Source: an uncultured Lachnospiraceae bacterium
GTDB taxonomy: Bacteria; Bacillota; Clostridia; Lachnospirales; Lachnospiraceae
Direction: 5' to 3'
Length of the DNA stretch: 18,522 nt
NCBI GenBank assembly: GCA_910584685.1
Contig: CAJUAO010000035.1
Coordinates: 1 to 18,522, forward strand
A program made the position numbers and the translations under genes. Every line of letters begins with the position of its first letter. The first letter of the stretch is position 1. The notes under the pieces are model-generated. The model saw nothing but the letters and a program-made list of their open reading frames with translations. It was not told where the DNA came from and did no database searches. Shown piece by piece: positions 1 to 7,607 of the stretch.

Positions 1-160
1 GATAGAATTTCTTCCATGTTCCGAAGCTTTAAAAAATTATATTTAGCTGCCTGTCTCCCCTTAAGCCCTCCCAATTCCGCCTCCTAGAGCCTTTTGATGG
101 GACATACCCGGATTCCATGTGAGGAAAAACATATTTTAAACATACAAATTAATATTTATA
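1..160 (-). repeat. Left copy of terminal inverted repeat
   Basis: This stretch matches the reverse complement of 18352-18512. Bases 1-45 are identical to the reverse complement of 18468-18512. Bases 46-120 match with scattered substitutions and a few short indels, and the match fades out around 160. The copy is cut by the window edge, so the full element is longer. Read on the minus strand, both copies keep an open frame through the outer part, with residues KYNFLKLRNMEEILS in common, so the element may contain coding sequence that continues outside the window. An in-frame stop in this copy, further in, argues that the inner part is non-coding or decayed. Whether it is an insertion-element end, a multicopy gene edge or a structured RNA cannot be decided here. 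Confidence 0.8.
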
Positions 161-186
161 AATATACCTAAATATAAAAATAGTAT

Positions 187-215
187 TTGAACAATTACAT
201 CATATAGTATATAAT
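187..215 (+). promoter_or_regulatory. Sigma-A-type promoter for the two-component/ABC block
   Basis: TTGAAC at 187-192 and a perfect TATAAT at 210-215 are separated by exactly 17 bases. Transcription would start near 222, about 30 bases before the response-regulator start codon. It lies just inside the left repeat copy. No clear pair of LytTR-type direct repeats was seen next to it. Confidence 0.55.
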
Positions 216-250
216 AATTATTGATATTCAAATGCAATGGAGATATCTGA

Positions 251-949
251 ATGAAAATATGTATTTGTGATGATGATGCATTAATAGCACAGGATTTAAG
301 GGAACTGATTGAAAATACAGCATCTGAAGAAAATATGGAAATAACCGTAAATATAGTTACATCAGGAGATGAGCTTTTAGAATGTGCCAAAGAGCTTGAC
401 GCGGTGTTTTTAGATATAGAAATGCCAGGAAGAGATGGTCTTGACATAGGAAAGACAATTATGGAGATAAATCCTGAAATTATAATTATTATGGCAACAG
501 CTCATGATGAAAGAATGAGAGAGAGTATTCATATTGGAGTGAAGGATTTTATTACGAAGCCATATAAAGCAGAGGATGTAAAAATTTCACTTGATATAAT
601 TAAGAAAAAGACTGCCGGAAAAAGAGAGCTTATGGTATATTATCACAGAAATAAATATACCATAATGGAAAAGGATATTAAAAAAATATACGCATATAAC
701 GGATATGTGTGTATATATGCAGGAGATAAGATTTTCAGAAAGGAGGTATCCTTAAAAAAGATGCTTGAGGAGCTGGAGGCTGGATTGTTTTTTCAGATAG
801 ACAGAAAAACCATAGTAAGCTTTGCAGCAGTAAAAAATTATGAAAAAGGTTTTTTTTACATAGGCAGAGAGAAAATTAAGGTGGCAAGGGACAGAAAAAA
901 ATTATTTGAGAAGGCTTATATAGAATATGACTTAAGGTATAAAATATAA
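251..949 (+). CDS. LytTR-family response regulator (AgrA-like)
   Basis: Cytoplasmic response regulator of 232 residues. The receiver domain covers about residues 1-120, with the acidic pocket D7-D8-D9, phosphoacceptor D55 in the context FLDIEMPG, T83 and K103 (TKPY). The C-terminal part, about 130-230, fits a LytTR DNA-binding domain, including the IDRKTIVSFAAVKNY stretch where the family usually carries an R.H/R-x-x-V segment. The length is normal for AgrA/VirR/ComE-type regulators. A purine-rich site (TGGAGA) precedes the ATG. The next gene is its presumed kinase, 80 bases downstream and co-directional. From family knowledge it would be phosphorylated by that kinase and bind direct repeats at promoters of peptide, bacteriocin or transporter genes; targets in this window are inference. 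Confidence 0.9.
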   Translation: MKICICDDDALIAQDLRELIENTASEENMEITVNIVTSGDELLECAKELDAVFLDIEMPGRDGLDIGKTIMEINPEIIIIMATAHDERMRESIHIGVKDFITKPYKAEDVKISLDIIKKKTAGKRELMVYYHRNKYTIMEKDIKKIYAYNGYVCIYAGDKIFRKEVSLKKMLEELEAGLFFQIDRKTIVSFAAVKNYEKGFFYIGREKIKVARDRKKLFEKAYIEYDLRYKI

Positions 950-1029
950 TTTTATAAGGGCAGGCAGTAAAGCCGGACAAGTATTTAGATGATGATTTAG
1001 TATACGTTAAAGGAACAGATAGGAAGAAT

Positions 1030-2301
1030 ATGAAGGAATATATATTTTTATTATTAATTACATATGTTTTGTGGATAATACTTACAAAAATAGTATCAAA
1101 TGCAAAATTAAAGAATATTTGTATAATGCCATTATTATTGATTACATATATTTTTGTTTATGACGCTATAAAGAACGGATATTATTTTTCAGAGAAGCCG
1201 TTTATTATGATGGGTCTTTGGTTTGTTCTTGATAATGAGCCAAGGGAAAAGCTAAGATGTATTGTAACGGTGCTTGTATTTTCAAATGTAATAGAAATGA
1301 TAATGCTTGTGTTAGAAAAAATATTTAACGTTAATAACACAGTAAAACCGGAAATATTAATTATGGCAGTATGCTTATGTATTTTATTAATTATTTATTT
1401 TGTAAAGCAGCGTAGAAAAACAGAGAAAAAGCCAAAAAATTTTGATATATATATGTATCTGATGATAGGAATGTTTGGAATTGCCGTGACAGTAGTTACA
1501 GACAGCTTTAAATATAATACAGACAGGCTTTATGAATATTCCGTTGTGCTGTCTGTGTCTGTTGTATTTAACACGCTGCTGTCTGTGATTTTTCTTATGT
1601 ATATGATTATAAATAATGATGTAATAAGCAGATACTATAACATGGAAAAGCAGATGAACGAAGAACAGAAGATATATTATGAAATGCTGCTAAAAAAGGA
1701 GGAGGAGACAAAAAAATTCAGGCATGATATCAAAAATCAGCTTATTAATATAAGAAAGCTTGCAGAGGAATCGGAGGATAAAAGGGTTGTAGAATATACA
1801 AAAGAAATTTCAGGCGATATAGAAGATATAGGAAATATGGTCTATAAAACAGGAAACAGAAATATAGACGTGATGCTGAATTATTACATATGCAAGCTGG
1901 ATAAGGGGATACATGTATGTGTAAGGGGAATGGCAGGAAATAATATATTTGTGGATGACAGTGATTTAAATATAATGTTTGGAAATATATTTAAAAATAT
2001 TTGGGAGGAGCTTAAAAACTGTAAGACAGGCTTTGTAAATATTGAATGTATAACAGGTGATGAGTTCAGCCGCATAGTTGTAGAGAACAGTTTTGATGAA
2101 AATAAAAAAAATCAATTTCTGAAAAAGCAAAAGGGCAGAAATTTTGGATATGGGATATATAATATAAAAAAAGCGGCAAAGAGAAATTATGTTAAGGTTG
2201 AATGTGAAAGAACAGAGGAAAAATATATGATTGGGCTTGTTTTTAAAAATATAAAATTACCTTTCGAGGAGTTATCTAACCCTTCGAGGAGAAATGGTTG
2301 A
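1030..2301 (+). CDS. GHKL sensor histidine kinase, AgrC-like (HPK10 type)
   Basis: Membrane sensor kinase of 423 residues. About six hydrophobic segments occupy residues 3-195, followed by a coiled-coil-like linker (200-228), the H-box FRHDIKNQL with phospho-accepting H232, and a GHKL ATPase domain to about 410. The ATP lid is GYGIYNIKKAAKR (373-385). The N-box is unusual: where most HPK10 kinases have a D/E-N-A-x-E motif, this one reads KNIWEE around N323, so the key Asn is kept but its neighbours are changed. Kinases of this type read extracellular peptides or envelope damage and pair with LytTR regulators, as here. No agrB or agrD-like gene is nearby, so the signal is not an obvious Agr peptide. 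Two copies of a TTCGAGGAG motif lie at 2263-2271 and 2283-2291, at the end of the gene. Confidence 0.88.
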   Translation: MKEYIFLLLITYVLWIILTKIVSNAKLKNICIMPLLLITYIFVYDAIKNGYYFSEKPFIMMGLWFVLDNEPREKLRCIVTVLVFSNVIEMIMLVLEKIFNVNNTVKPEILIMAVCLCILLIIYFVKQRRKTEKKPKNFDIYMYLMIGMFGIAVTVVTDSFKYNTDRLYEYSVVLSVSVVFNTLLSVIFLMYMIINNDVISRYYNMEKQMNEEQKIYYEMLLKKEEETKKFRHDIKNQLINIRKLAEESEDKRVVEYTKEISGDIEDIGNMVYKTGNRNIDVMLNYYICKLDKGIHVCVRGMAGNNIFVDDSDLNIMFGNIFKNIWEELKNCKTGFVNIECITGDEFSRIVVENSFDENKKNQFLKKQKGRNFGYGIYNIKKAAKRNYVKVECERTEEKYMIGLVFKNIKLPFEELSNPSRRNG

Positions 2302-2358
2302 AAAGCATATAAAAGTATGGTAAATAGTTAATAAGGTAATCTAGCTAGCGGCCTTATT
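2294..2358 (+). promoter_or_regulatory. Possible leader: 9-codon ORF followed by a hairpin
   Basis: Between the kinase and the permease lies an ATG with nine sense codons (MVEKHIKVW, 2294-2323, TAA stop). It overlaps the kinase stop and sits behind GAGGAG, though with spacing too short for a good ribosome site. It is followed by a 7-bp inverted repeat, AATAAGG (2330-2336) with CCTTATT (2352-2358). No T-run follows, so this is not a standard terminator. It could be an attenuation-like or RNA-stability element, or chance. Confidence 0.25.
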
Positions 2359-2380
2359 ATAAAAAGAAAGGAGCGTTGAT

Positions 2381-3205
2381 ATGATTTGGAAGGGAATAAA
2401 GCTGGAATTCTACAGGGCGTTTCATAATATATGGTATGTGGGGGCCTTGCTTGCGGCGACGGCTATAGCGCTTGTACAGTTTTTTGCTATGGTTATGCCA
2501 AAGACGGTGGCTATAGGAAGCGGTGACAGTATTGATTATCCACATTCAGTTTTTAACAGCAGCCTTATGTTTTGCTTGGGAAGCTTTTATGATGAAATTT
2601 TTTATTTATCTATAATTCTTCTTGCCACTGTACCATATGCGGCATCCTATTACATGGACGTGAAGGAAGGCTATATAAAAAACATAAGCACAAGAATGGA
2701 CACCACAGGCTATCTTATGGGAAAGTATCTGGCAGTGTTTGTATCGGCAGGCTCTATATGCGCTATTCCCCTTATATTAAATACATATCTTACTGCTATG
2801 GTGCTTCCGTCGCTGAAACCGGAGATTGCTACGGCAGTGTTTCCCGTAATAAAGGGAAGCTTTGCCCAGGAGCTGTTTTATACATATCCATATCTGTACA
2901 CATTACTTTACATAGTAATTGATTTTATAATGGCAGGTCTTTACGGCTGTCTGGCATTAGTGATTTCAAGAATTGTAAATAACCGGTATATAGTTATGTT
3001 TTTTCCATTTGTGGTTTATCTGGTTTTTAGGACTGTAATAACATATACTCCTCTGGAACAGCTTTCTCCGTATTATATTATGGACCCGCAGCAGTTTGGA
3101 ATTATAGAGGAAGCGCCCTATATAATATCAGGAATGGCAGCTTTATTTCTTATAACTGCTGCCGGCTTTAAGATAGCGGGAGGTAAGAGGAATGACATTT
3201 TATAA
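2381..3205 (+). CDS. ABC-2-like membrane protein
   Basis: Integral membrane protein of 274 residues with about six hydrophobic segments (roughly 18-40, 74-92, 108-138, 170-195, 198-215, 245-262). The length and arrangement fit an ABC-2-type permease subunit like those in bacitracin/lantibiotic-type exporters. It has no ATPase domain and no ATPase gene directly next to it; the only candidate partner in the block is the ATPase at 6230. The C-terminus, GGKRNDIL, resembles the ends of the two permeases at 6858 (KTKRDYL) and 7608 (KRKDIL), which supports a common family. AAAGGAG precedes the ATG, and the gene overlaps the next one by 14 bases, so the two are probably translationally coupled. Substrate unknown. 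Confidence 0.7.
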   Translation: MIWKGIKLEFYRAFHNIWYVGALLAATAIALVQFFAMVMPKTVAIGSGDSIDYPHSVFNSSLMFCLGSFYDEIFYLSIILLATVPYAASYYMDVKEGYIKNISTRMDTTGYLMGKYLAVFVSAGSICAIPLILNTYLTAMVLPSLKPEIATAVFPVIKGSFAQELFYTYPYLYTLLYIVIDFIMAGLYGCLALVISRIVNNRYIVMFFPFVVYLVFRTVITYTPLEQLSPYYIMDPQQFGIIEEAPYIISGMAALFLITAAGFKIAGGKRNDIL

Positions 3206-3764
3206 AAAAATAATAATAGGAATAGCAGCCCTTGTGCTTTTAGCCTGTTCCGCATATATGATTTATAATGTAAATTCTGTTTTTCCAAATGCTGACAGCA
3301 AGTCGTACAGAACGGGAGATGTAACAAGATACAGGGGACTAAAGCTTACGGTTGGAGAGGTAGGAATATATACTCAGGAGGAATTAGAAGAAAAATATCC
3401 TGATGTAAAAAATATTGATTCTTCATTTCAATATGATGGTAACGGTAATTATGTAATAGCAAATATAACCCTGGAGAACGATACGGACGAGACAGTGGAG
3501 CTTGGAAAGCTTGGCTCTGTTACAGGCTGGGTTATTGAAACAGATATGTATGGAAACGGAATGAGTTATTTTACATTTCTGGAATTAAATCCTTCATATG
3601 GCGGTCAATCCTTTTCAAAGGGTCAGAAGCAGGAGCTTATACTTCCGTTTCATTTAGGCGAGGAATGGATAACGTATGACAAATTAATTCAGGAGGATAT
3701 AAAAATAATATACTCCTTTTATCCGACAAAAGCTTATATTTTACATGAAGGAAAAAGCAAGTAA
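3192..3764 (+). CDS. Membrane-anchored or lipoprotein-like extracytoplasmic protein
   Basis: Protein of 190 residues with a charged N-terminus (MTFYKK), a hydrophobic stretch and a lipobox-like LLAC with Cys at residue 19. The hydrophobic stretch continues past the Cys (SAYMIYNV), so a single-pass anchor is also possible. The exported part (about 30-190) has a pattern typical of beta-sandwich domains such as DUF4352 or DUF5027: a GLKLTVGEV strand, an acidic middle, then YVIANITLENDTDETVEL, the classic strand with a following N-D-T turn. I cannot choose between these families by eye. It overlaps the upstream permease by 14 bases, suggesting co-production as an accessory outer-face subunit of that transporter. 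The ribosome site GGGAGG lies 8 bases before the ATG, inside the upstream gene. Confidence 0.68.
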   Translation: MTFYKKIIIGIAALVLLACSAYMIYNVNSVFPNADSKSYRTGDVTRYRGLKLTVGEVGIYTQEELEEKYPDVKNIDSSFQYDGNGNYVIANITLENDTDETVELGKLGSVTGWVIETDMYGNGMSYFTFLELNPSYGGQSFSKGQKQELILPFHLGEEWITYDKLIQEDIKIIYSFYPTKAYILHEGKSK

Positions 3765-3791
3765 ACAAATTATTTTACGGAGGAAGAGAAA

Positions 3792-4259
3792 ATGAATATT
3801 AATAAAAACAGAGTAATAAAGTTTGCAGTTATTATAATGTCAGCAGTAGCGCTTGTTGCAATGAGTCCTTTGTTTGTTAAAGCGAATAATTATTATGATA
3901 CTTCATGGTCATTTACTGTGGGTGAATATGGAAATACAGGGCTTATTGTAGAAGAAGGAAGAAAAAAAGAAGATTCTTCAAGCTCATATATTAAATGCAA
4001 TAATTATTATGGGTTACAGGGTTCAAAGGGAACCAGCTTTCAGGCAACGGCATACGGAAGCAAATCAACGATTGGTGGATTTATTAACTGTGTATATAAT
4101 GGAAAGTCCTCAACAACATATACAGTTACAAGTGGCTCAGAGTATAGAATGACAAACTATATAAAAGAAGCAGGCTATAGTTACGGAAATATTTATTATA
4201 ATGCGTCATATAACAGAAAAATAATATTTGTAGGAGTATGGAGTCCTGACAGTGTATAG
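3792..4259 (+). CDS. Small secreted protein, DUF2712-like, possible bacteriocin-type effector
   Basis: Protein of 155 residues with a clear Sec signal peptide: MNINKNR, a hydrophobic core (9-28) and a likely cut after VKA (residue 31). The mature part is about 124 residues, rich in Tyr, Asn, Ser and Gly, with only two cysteines (C69 and C100) that could form one disulfide. It has no transmembrane segment. The ending VGVWSPDSV and the composition recall DUF2712 proteins, small secreted proteins of other Firmicutes that sit beside ABC-2 permeases and are sometimes linked to lactococcin-972-like systems. That is a resemblance seen by eye, not a confirmed hit. A strong GGAGG site precedes the ATG. 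Its place between transporter and lipoprotein genes makes it the best candidate for the exported product or signal of this block. It could instead be a non-toxic surface protein. Confidence 0.6.
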   Translation: MNINKNRVIKFAVIIMSAVALVAMSPLFVKANNYYDTSWSFTVGEYGNTGLIVEEGRKKEDSSSSYIKCNNYYGLQGSKGTSFQATAYGSKSTIGGFINCVYNGKSSTTYTVTSGSEYRMTNYIKEAGYSYGNIYYNASYNRKIIFVGVWSPDSV

Positions 4260-4274
4260 ATGATTTAAAAGAAT

Positions 4275-4378
4275 AAGGACGCTGTTCCGTTAGTAAACCG
4301 TTATACAATAAATATATATGTGTGGCAGGGAACATTGATTTATTTTGTAGAAATATCGATTAATGGGACAGCTTCCTT
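4275..4378 (+). terminator. Long hairpin between secreted-protein and lipoprotein genes
   Basis: The arms are AAGGA (4275-4279) plus GCTGTTCCGTTA (4281-4292), and TAATGGGACAGC (4361-4372) plus TCCTT (4374-4378). As RNA this gives an 18-position stem with two G-U pairs and one mismatch, enclosing about 68 bases. The right arm runs into only a short T-run, so termination would be partial. The 3' arm and its tail closely resemble those of the hairpin at 16115-16211. It may tune the level of the lipoproteins relative to the upstream genes, or be a small mobile repeat. Confidence 0.5.
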
Positions 4379-4406
4379 TACTGTAATTTTTAGGTAGGAG
4401 GAATAA

Positions 4407-5225
4407 ATGATGAGAGTTATAGCATTACTTGTTACTGTATATTTGATTTTCTTATCGGGCTGCGCAAAGAAAAGCGATAATTCATATATGGGAATAGAAG
4501 AGAAGGATATTACCGAAACATATACAATTCGTCAAACGGAAGAGGAAACAACAGATAACGATTATTCAATAGACAAAATTTTAGTTAAATACTTTATTGA
4601 TGATAGTCATTTTTATGACAATGAGAAAGGCATAGATTTTGCAGGGTTTGATGAGACGAACGAGAAATATCATGTTAAAATTTTAGATGCCTATACATCA
4701 GATAATCCGGAGGATTTTGGAGAATATTTTTCAGGTGATAATGTTAAAAGAAGACTTGAAGAGATGAAAAACTCTTGCATAGATACAGGCTATGAAGAAG
4801 CAGATTTAACATATTTATGTGTCAAAATAGAGATAACAAACAATTCAACCGGAAATGCTGTATTGTCTATGGGAAACTCTTTTAAATATGTATCAAGAAT
4901 AAATGACGAACGGGGACAGGAGTTTGGATTGGCGGATATGAGGATTGAATTTACAAATCCACATACTGAATTTATGTATGACAGTGCAAAAAAGGAAAAT
5001 GAGGGAAGGCAGTATTATTATCTTTCATTATCAGCTGGAGAAACTGAAACGACAAACTGTGTTTATATTTTTAGCAAAAAATTGTTAGAGGATGACTTAT
5101 ATCTTGAATTGCACCGGGATAAAGGAGAGTATAATAGTAAATATCATTGTACATTTCCTACAACAGCAGAAACAACAAAGTTTTTAAAGATAAATTTAAG
5201 GGAAAACAGCGCGGAAAATCAATGA
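4407..5225 (+). CDS. Lipoprotein A, unknown function
   Basis: Lipoprotein of 272 residues with lipobox LSGC and lipidated Cys at residue 19. After a Thr/Glu-rich tether (about 20-58) comes one folded region (about 60-262). The strand YLCVKIEITNNST (136-148) resembles the core of DUF4352-like immunoglobulin-type domains. Four cysteines remain in the mature protein (C124, C138, C218, C248) and are conserved in the next gene, allowing two disulfides. The start ATGATG could begin at either codon; the ribosome site TAGGAGGA fits both. Lipoproteins in bacteriocin and lantibiotic loci often act in immunity or capture of the peptide at the membrane surface; that role here is inference from position only. 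No known family was recognised with confidence. Confidence 0.8.
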   Translation: MMRVIALLVTVYLIFLSGCAKKSDNSYMGIEEKDITETYTIRQTEEETTDNDYSIDKILVKYFIDDSHFYDNEKGIDFAGFDETNEKYHVKILDAYTSDNPEDFGEYFSGDNVKRRLEEMKNSCIDTGYEEADLTYLCVKIEITNNSTGNAVLSMGNSFKYVSRINDERGQEFGLADMRIEFTNPHTEFMYDSAKKENEGRQYYYLSLSAGETETTNCVYIFSKKLLEDDLYLELHRDKGEYNSKYHCTFPTTAETTKFLKINLRENSAENQ

Positions 5226-5317
5226 TTTTTTACTTGTAAATTAGGCAGTATTGCAAATAAATCTGTAGTATGGAGTCTTGGCAGAATTTAATAAATTTTA
5301 AATAGGAGGAAGTAAAA

Positions 5318-6136
5318 ATGAGAGTTATAGCAGTATTGCTAATAACTGTATATATGTTTTTTTTATCGGGCTGCGCAAAGGAAAGCGATAATATATATAT
5401 GGGAATAGAAGAGAAGAATGTTACCGAAACATATACAATTCGTCAAACAGAAGAGGAAACAACAGATAGCGATAATTCGATAGATAAAAATTTAGTTAAA
5501 TATTTTGTTGATGACAGTCATTTTTATGACAATGAGGAAGGTATAGATTTTGCAGAGTTTGATGAGACGAGCGAGAAATACCATGTTAAAATTTTAGATG
5601 CCTATACATCAGATAATCTGGAGGATTTTGGAGAATATTTTTCAGGTGATAATGTTAAAAGAAGGCTGGATGAGATGAAAAATTTTTGCATGGATATAGG
5701 CTATGAAGAAGAAGATTTAACATATTTGTGCGTTAAAATAGAGATAACAAATAATTCAACCGCAAATGCTGTATTGCCTATGTCAAAAAGTTTTAAATGG
5801 GTATCAAGAATAAATGACGAACGGGGACAGGAGTTTGGACTGTCAGATAAGAGGGTTGAATCTACAAGCCCGTCTACTGAATTGAGGTATGACAGTGCAA
5901 AGAAGGAAAATGAGGGAAAGCAGTATTATTTTCTCTCGTTGCCAGCGGGAGAAACTGAAACGACTAATTGTGTTTATATTTTCAGTAAAAAATTGTTAAA
6001 TGACGACTTGTATTTTGAATTGCACTGGGATAAAGAAGAGTACAACAATAAATATCATTGTACATTTCCACCGACAGCAGAAACAACAAAGTTTTTAAAG
6101 ATAAATTTAAGGGAAAACAGTGTGGAAAATCAATGA
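5318..6136 (+). CDS. Lipoprotein B, tandem paralogue of the upstream gene
   Basis: Lipoprotein of 272 residues, lipobox LSGC with Cys at residue 19, about 83% identical to the upstream copy. The central section GYEEEDLTYLCVKIEIT and the C-terminal ETTKFLKINLREN are nearly unchanged. Differences cluster around residues 149-186, where GNAVLSMGNSFKY became ANAVLPMSKSFKW and TNPHTEFMYD became TSPSTELRYD. That variable patch may be a ligand-facing surface. The mature cysteines are all kept, as is the reading frame, so both copies look functional. A gap of 93 bases without an obvious promoter separates it from the ABC ATPase gene. Confidence 0.8.
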   Translation: MRVIAVLLITVYMFFLSGCAKESDNIYMGIEEKNVTETYTIRQTEEETTDSDNSIDKNLVKYFVDDSHFYDNEEGIDFAEFDETSEKYHVKILDAYTSDNLEDFGEYFSGDNVKRRLDEMKNFCMDIGYEEEDLTYLCVKIEITNNSTANAVLPMSKSFKWVSRINDERGQEFGLSDKRVESTSPSTELRYDSAKKENEGKQYYFLSLPAGETETTNCVYIFSKKLLNDDLYFELHWDKEEYNNKYHCTFPPTAETTKFLKINLRENSVENQ

Positions 6137-6229
6137 TTATTTACTTTCAAATTAAGAAATATTGCAAATAAATCGGTTTGTATAGATATTAATATAAATT
6201 AAAAATATAATGAAAGGGCAGAACAAATT

Positions 6230-6877
6230 ATGAAGATAGAGGTTAAGGATTATACAAAAATTATAAAGGGCGTAACTATTTTAGATAATGTAAATATAAC
6301 CCTTGAGTCAGGGAAATGCTACGGCTTAAAGGGAAAAAACGGCTCAGGAAAAACCATGCTTATGAGAGCCATATGCGGTCTTATCCATCCTACAAAGGGA
6401 CATGTTTCCATAAATGAGGAAATTCTTGGAAAGGATATATCATTTCCGAGAAGCATAGGCGTGCTTATTGAAAATCCTGCATTTATAGCAAATTACACAG
6501 GACTTAAAAATCTTGAGCTTCTGGCTTCCATTAAAAAAGAGATAGGGACAGAGGAAATAAGAAATACCATAGAGGCAGTGGGCTTGGAGCCTGACGATAA
6601 GAGGAAATACAGAAAATATTCACTTGGAATGAAGCAGAAGCTTGGAATAGCCGCAGCATTTATGGAAAAGCCGGACATTATTATACTTGACGAGCCTATA
6701 AACGCAATAGATGAAAGCGGTGTAGAAAAGGTAAAGGCGCTTATTGCAGACGCCAAGGAGAGAGGGGCTGTTATTATCGTAGCCTGTCACGACGCCGAAG
6801 AGCTTGAGGAGCTTTCAGATGAAATAATATGTATATCGGAAGGAAGGATATTAGAAGATGATAAAAAGAGCGCTTAA
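6230..6877 (+). CDS. ABC transporter ATPase (bacitracin/lantibiotic-export type)
   Basis: Cytoplasmic nucleotide-binding subunit of 215 residues. Visible motifs are Walker A GKNGSGKT (35-42), a Q-loop region without the usual Gln (IGVLIENP), signature YSLGMKQK in place of LSGGQ, Walker B IIILDEP, and the switch His in VACHD. SLGMKQ signatures and an IExP Q-loop are typical of the BcrA/LanF-type and related ABC-2 exporters. It is somewhat shorter than the usual 230-300 residues, ending soon after the switch region. It overlaps the next permease by 20 bases, so they are coupled. It probably powers the two permeases that follow and possibly the one at 2381. The ribosome site (AAAGGG) is weak and distant, unlike its neighbours. 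Confidence 0.9.
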   Translation: MKIEVKDYTKIIKGVTILDNVNITLESGKCYGLKGKNGSGKTMLMRAICGLIHPTKGHVSINEEILGKDISFPRSIGVLIENPAFIANYTGLKNLELLASIKKEIGTEEIRNTIEAVGLEPDDKRKYRKYSLGMKQKLGIAAAFMEKPDIIILDEPINAIDESGVEKVKALIADAKERGAVIIVACHDAEELEELSDEIICISEGRILEDDKKSA

Positions 6878-7589
6878 GGAGCTTTTGACAGAATGGAGAG
6901 TAATGCTTTTCAGCCTGTTTCTTATGCTTATAATAATGCTTGGGCTGTCATTGTTTCAGACTGATTTTTCACAGCTTCAGAGCTGCGGAATGGATGCTTT
7001 TGCATTGTCATCCCGCTGGATGGCTTCCGGTGTTTTTATTTTTAGCATATTTTGCAGTATAAACATAAATAAAAACAACTTTAAGCCCCAAAGAGTAGTT
7101 CTAAGCAAAAAAAATTCGTCAGTGTGGAATTATACCATTATAAAAACCGTTATTATGTCTCTTATTATGTCGATGTTTATTTTTATGGTTACGGCAATAA
7201 TTTCAATAACATGCTTTGAAAGCTTTTATAACTGGGATTTATCTGAGAGCGTTTTTTATCATTTTACAGGATATCGTATGAATAGTATAAATTATCCCAT
7301 AATTTTCATTGCGTATTTCTGTCAGGCTTTTTTTGGCATATGTACGGCGGCGATAGCTCCTATGATAATATTCTGGTTTTTTAAATCATACGGGGTGGGA
7401 GCGGCAATATCTACTATTGTTATTTTGGCGGGAGATGTTTCCGGCTCAGAGTTTATATACGGACAGAATGTTTATTATGACAAAATGATAAATGGAATGG
7501 ACAGCCGCTATCATTTTATTTTTCCGGTTATAGTATTGGTGATTTTAATGGTAGCAGGAAGCCTGAAAACAAAGAGAGATTACCTATAA
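6858..7589 (+). CDS. ABC-2-type permease subunit 1
   Basis: Membrane protein of 243 residues with about six hydrophobic segments (near 15-33, 50-66, 92-115, 146-165, 170-188, 218-236). It starts inside the end of the ATPase gene, which strongly implies one complex. Size and pairing match the two-permease layout of LanFEG/BcrAB-like systems. The C-terminus is KTKRDYL, a short basic tail like those of the other two permeases. There is no motif from which to name the substrate. The next gene starts 18 bases after its stop. Confidence 0.75.
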   Translation: MIKRALKELLTEWRVMLFSLFLMLIIMLGLSLFQTDFSQLQSCGMDAFALSSRWMASGVFIFSIFCSININKNNFKPQRVVLSKKNSSVWNYTIIKTVIMSLIMSMFIFMVTAIISITCFESFYNWDLSESVFYHFTGYRMNSINYPIIFIAYFCQAFFGICTAAIAPMIIFWFFKSYGVGAAISTIVILAGDVSGSEFIYGQNVYYDKMINGMDSRYHFIFPVIVLVILMVAGSLKTKRDYL

Positions 7590-7607
7590 GGAATAAGAGA
7601 GGGAAAG

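Larger units (their letters stand above)
4395..6174 (+). repeat. Tandem gene duplication (two units of about 0.87 kb)
   Basis: Unit 1 (4395-5263) and unit 2 (5303-6174) each contain a TAGGAGGA ribosome site, a 272-codon lipoprotein gene and a matching 3' flank ending in TTGCAAATAAATC. The proteins are about 83% identical by hand count outside the signal peptide. Because the downstream non-coding flank is also copied, the duplication happened in place rather than by separate acquisition. Confidence 0.88.

Noticed and set aside
251..2301. Classical agr quorum-sensing locus
   Set aside because: There is no AgrB-like protease or AgrD-like prepeptide gene in the neighbourhood.
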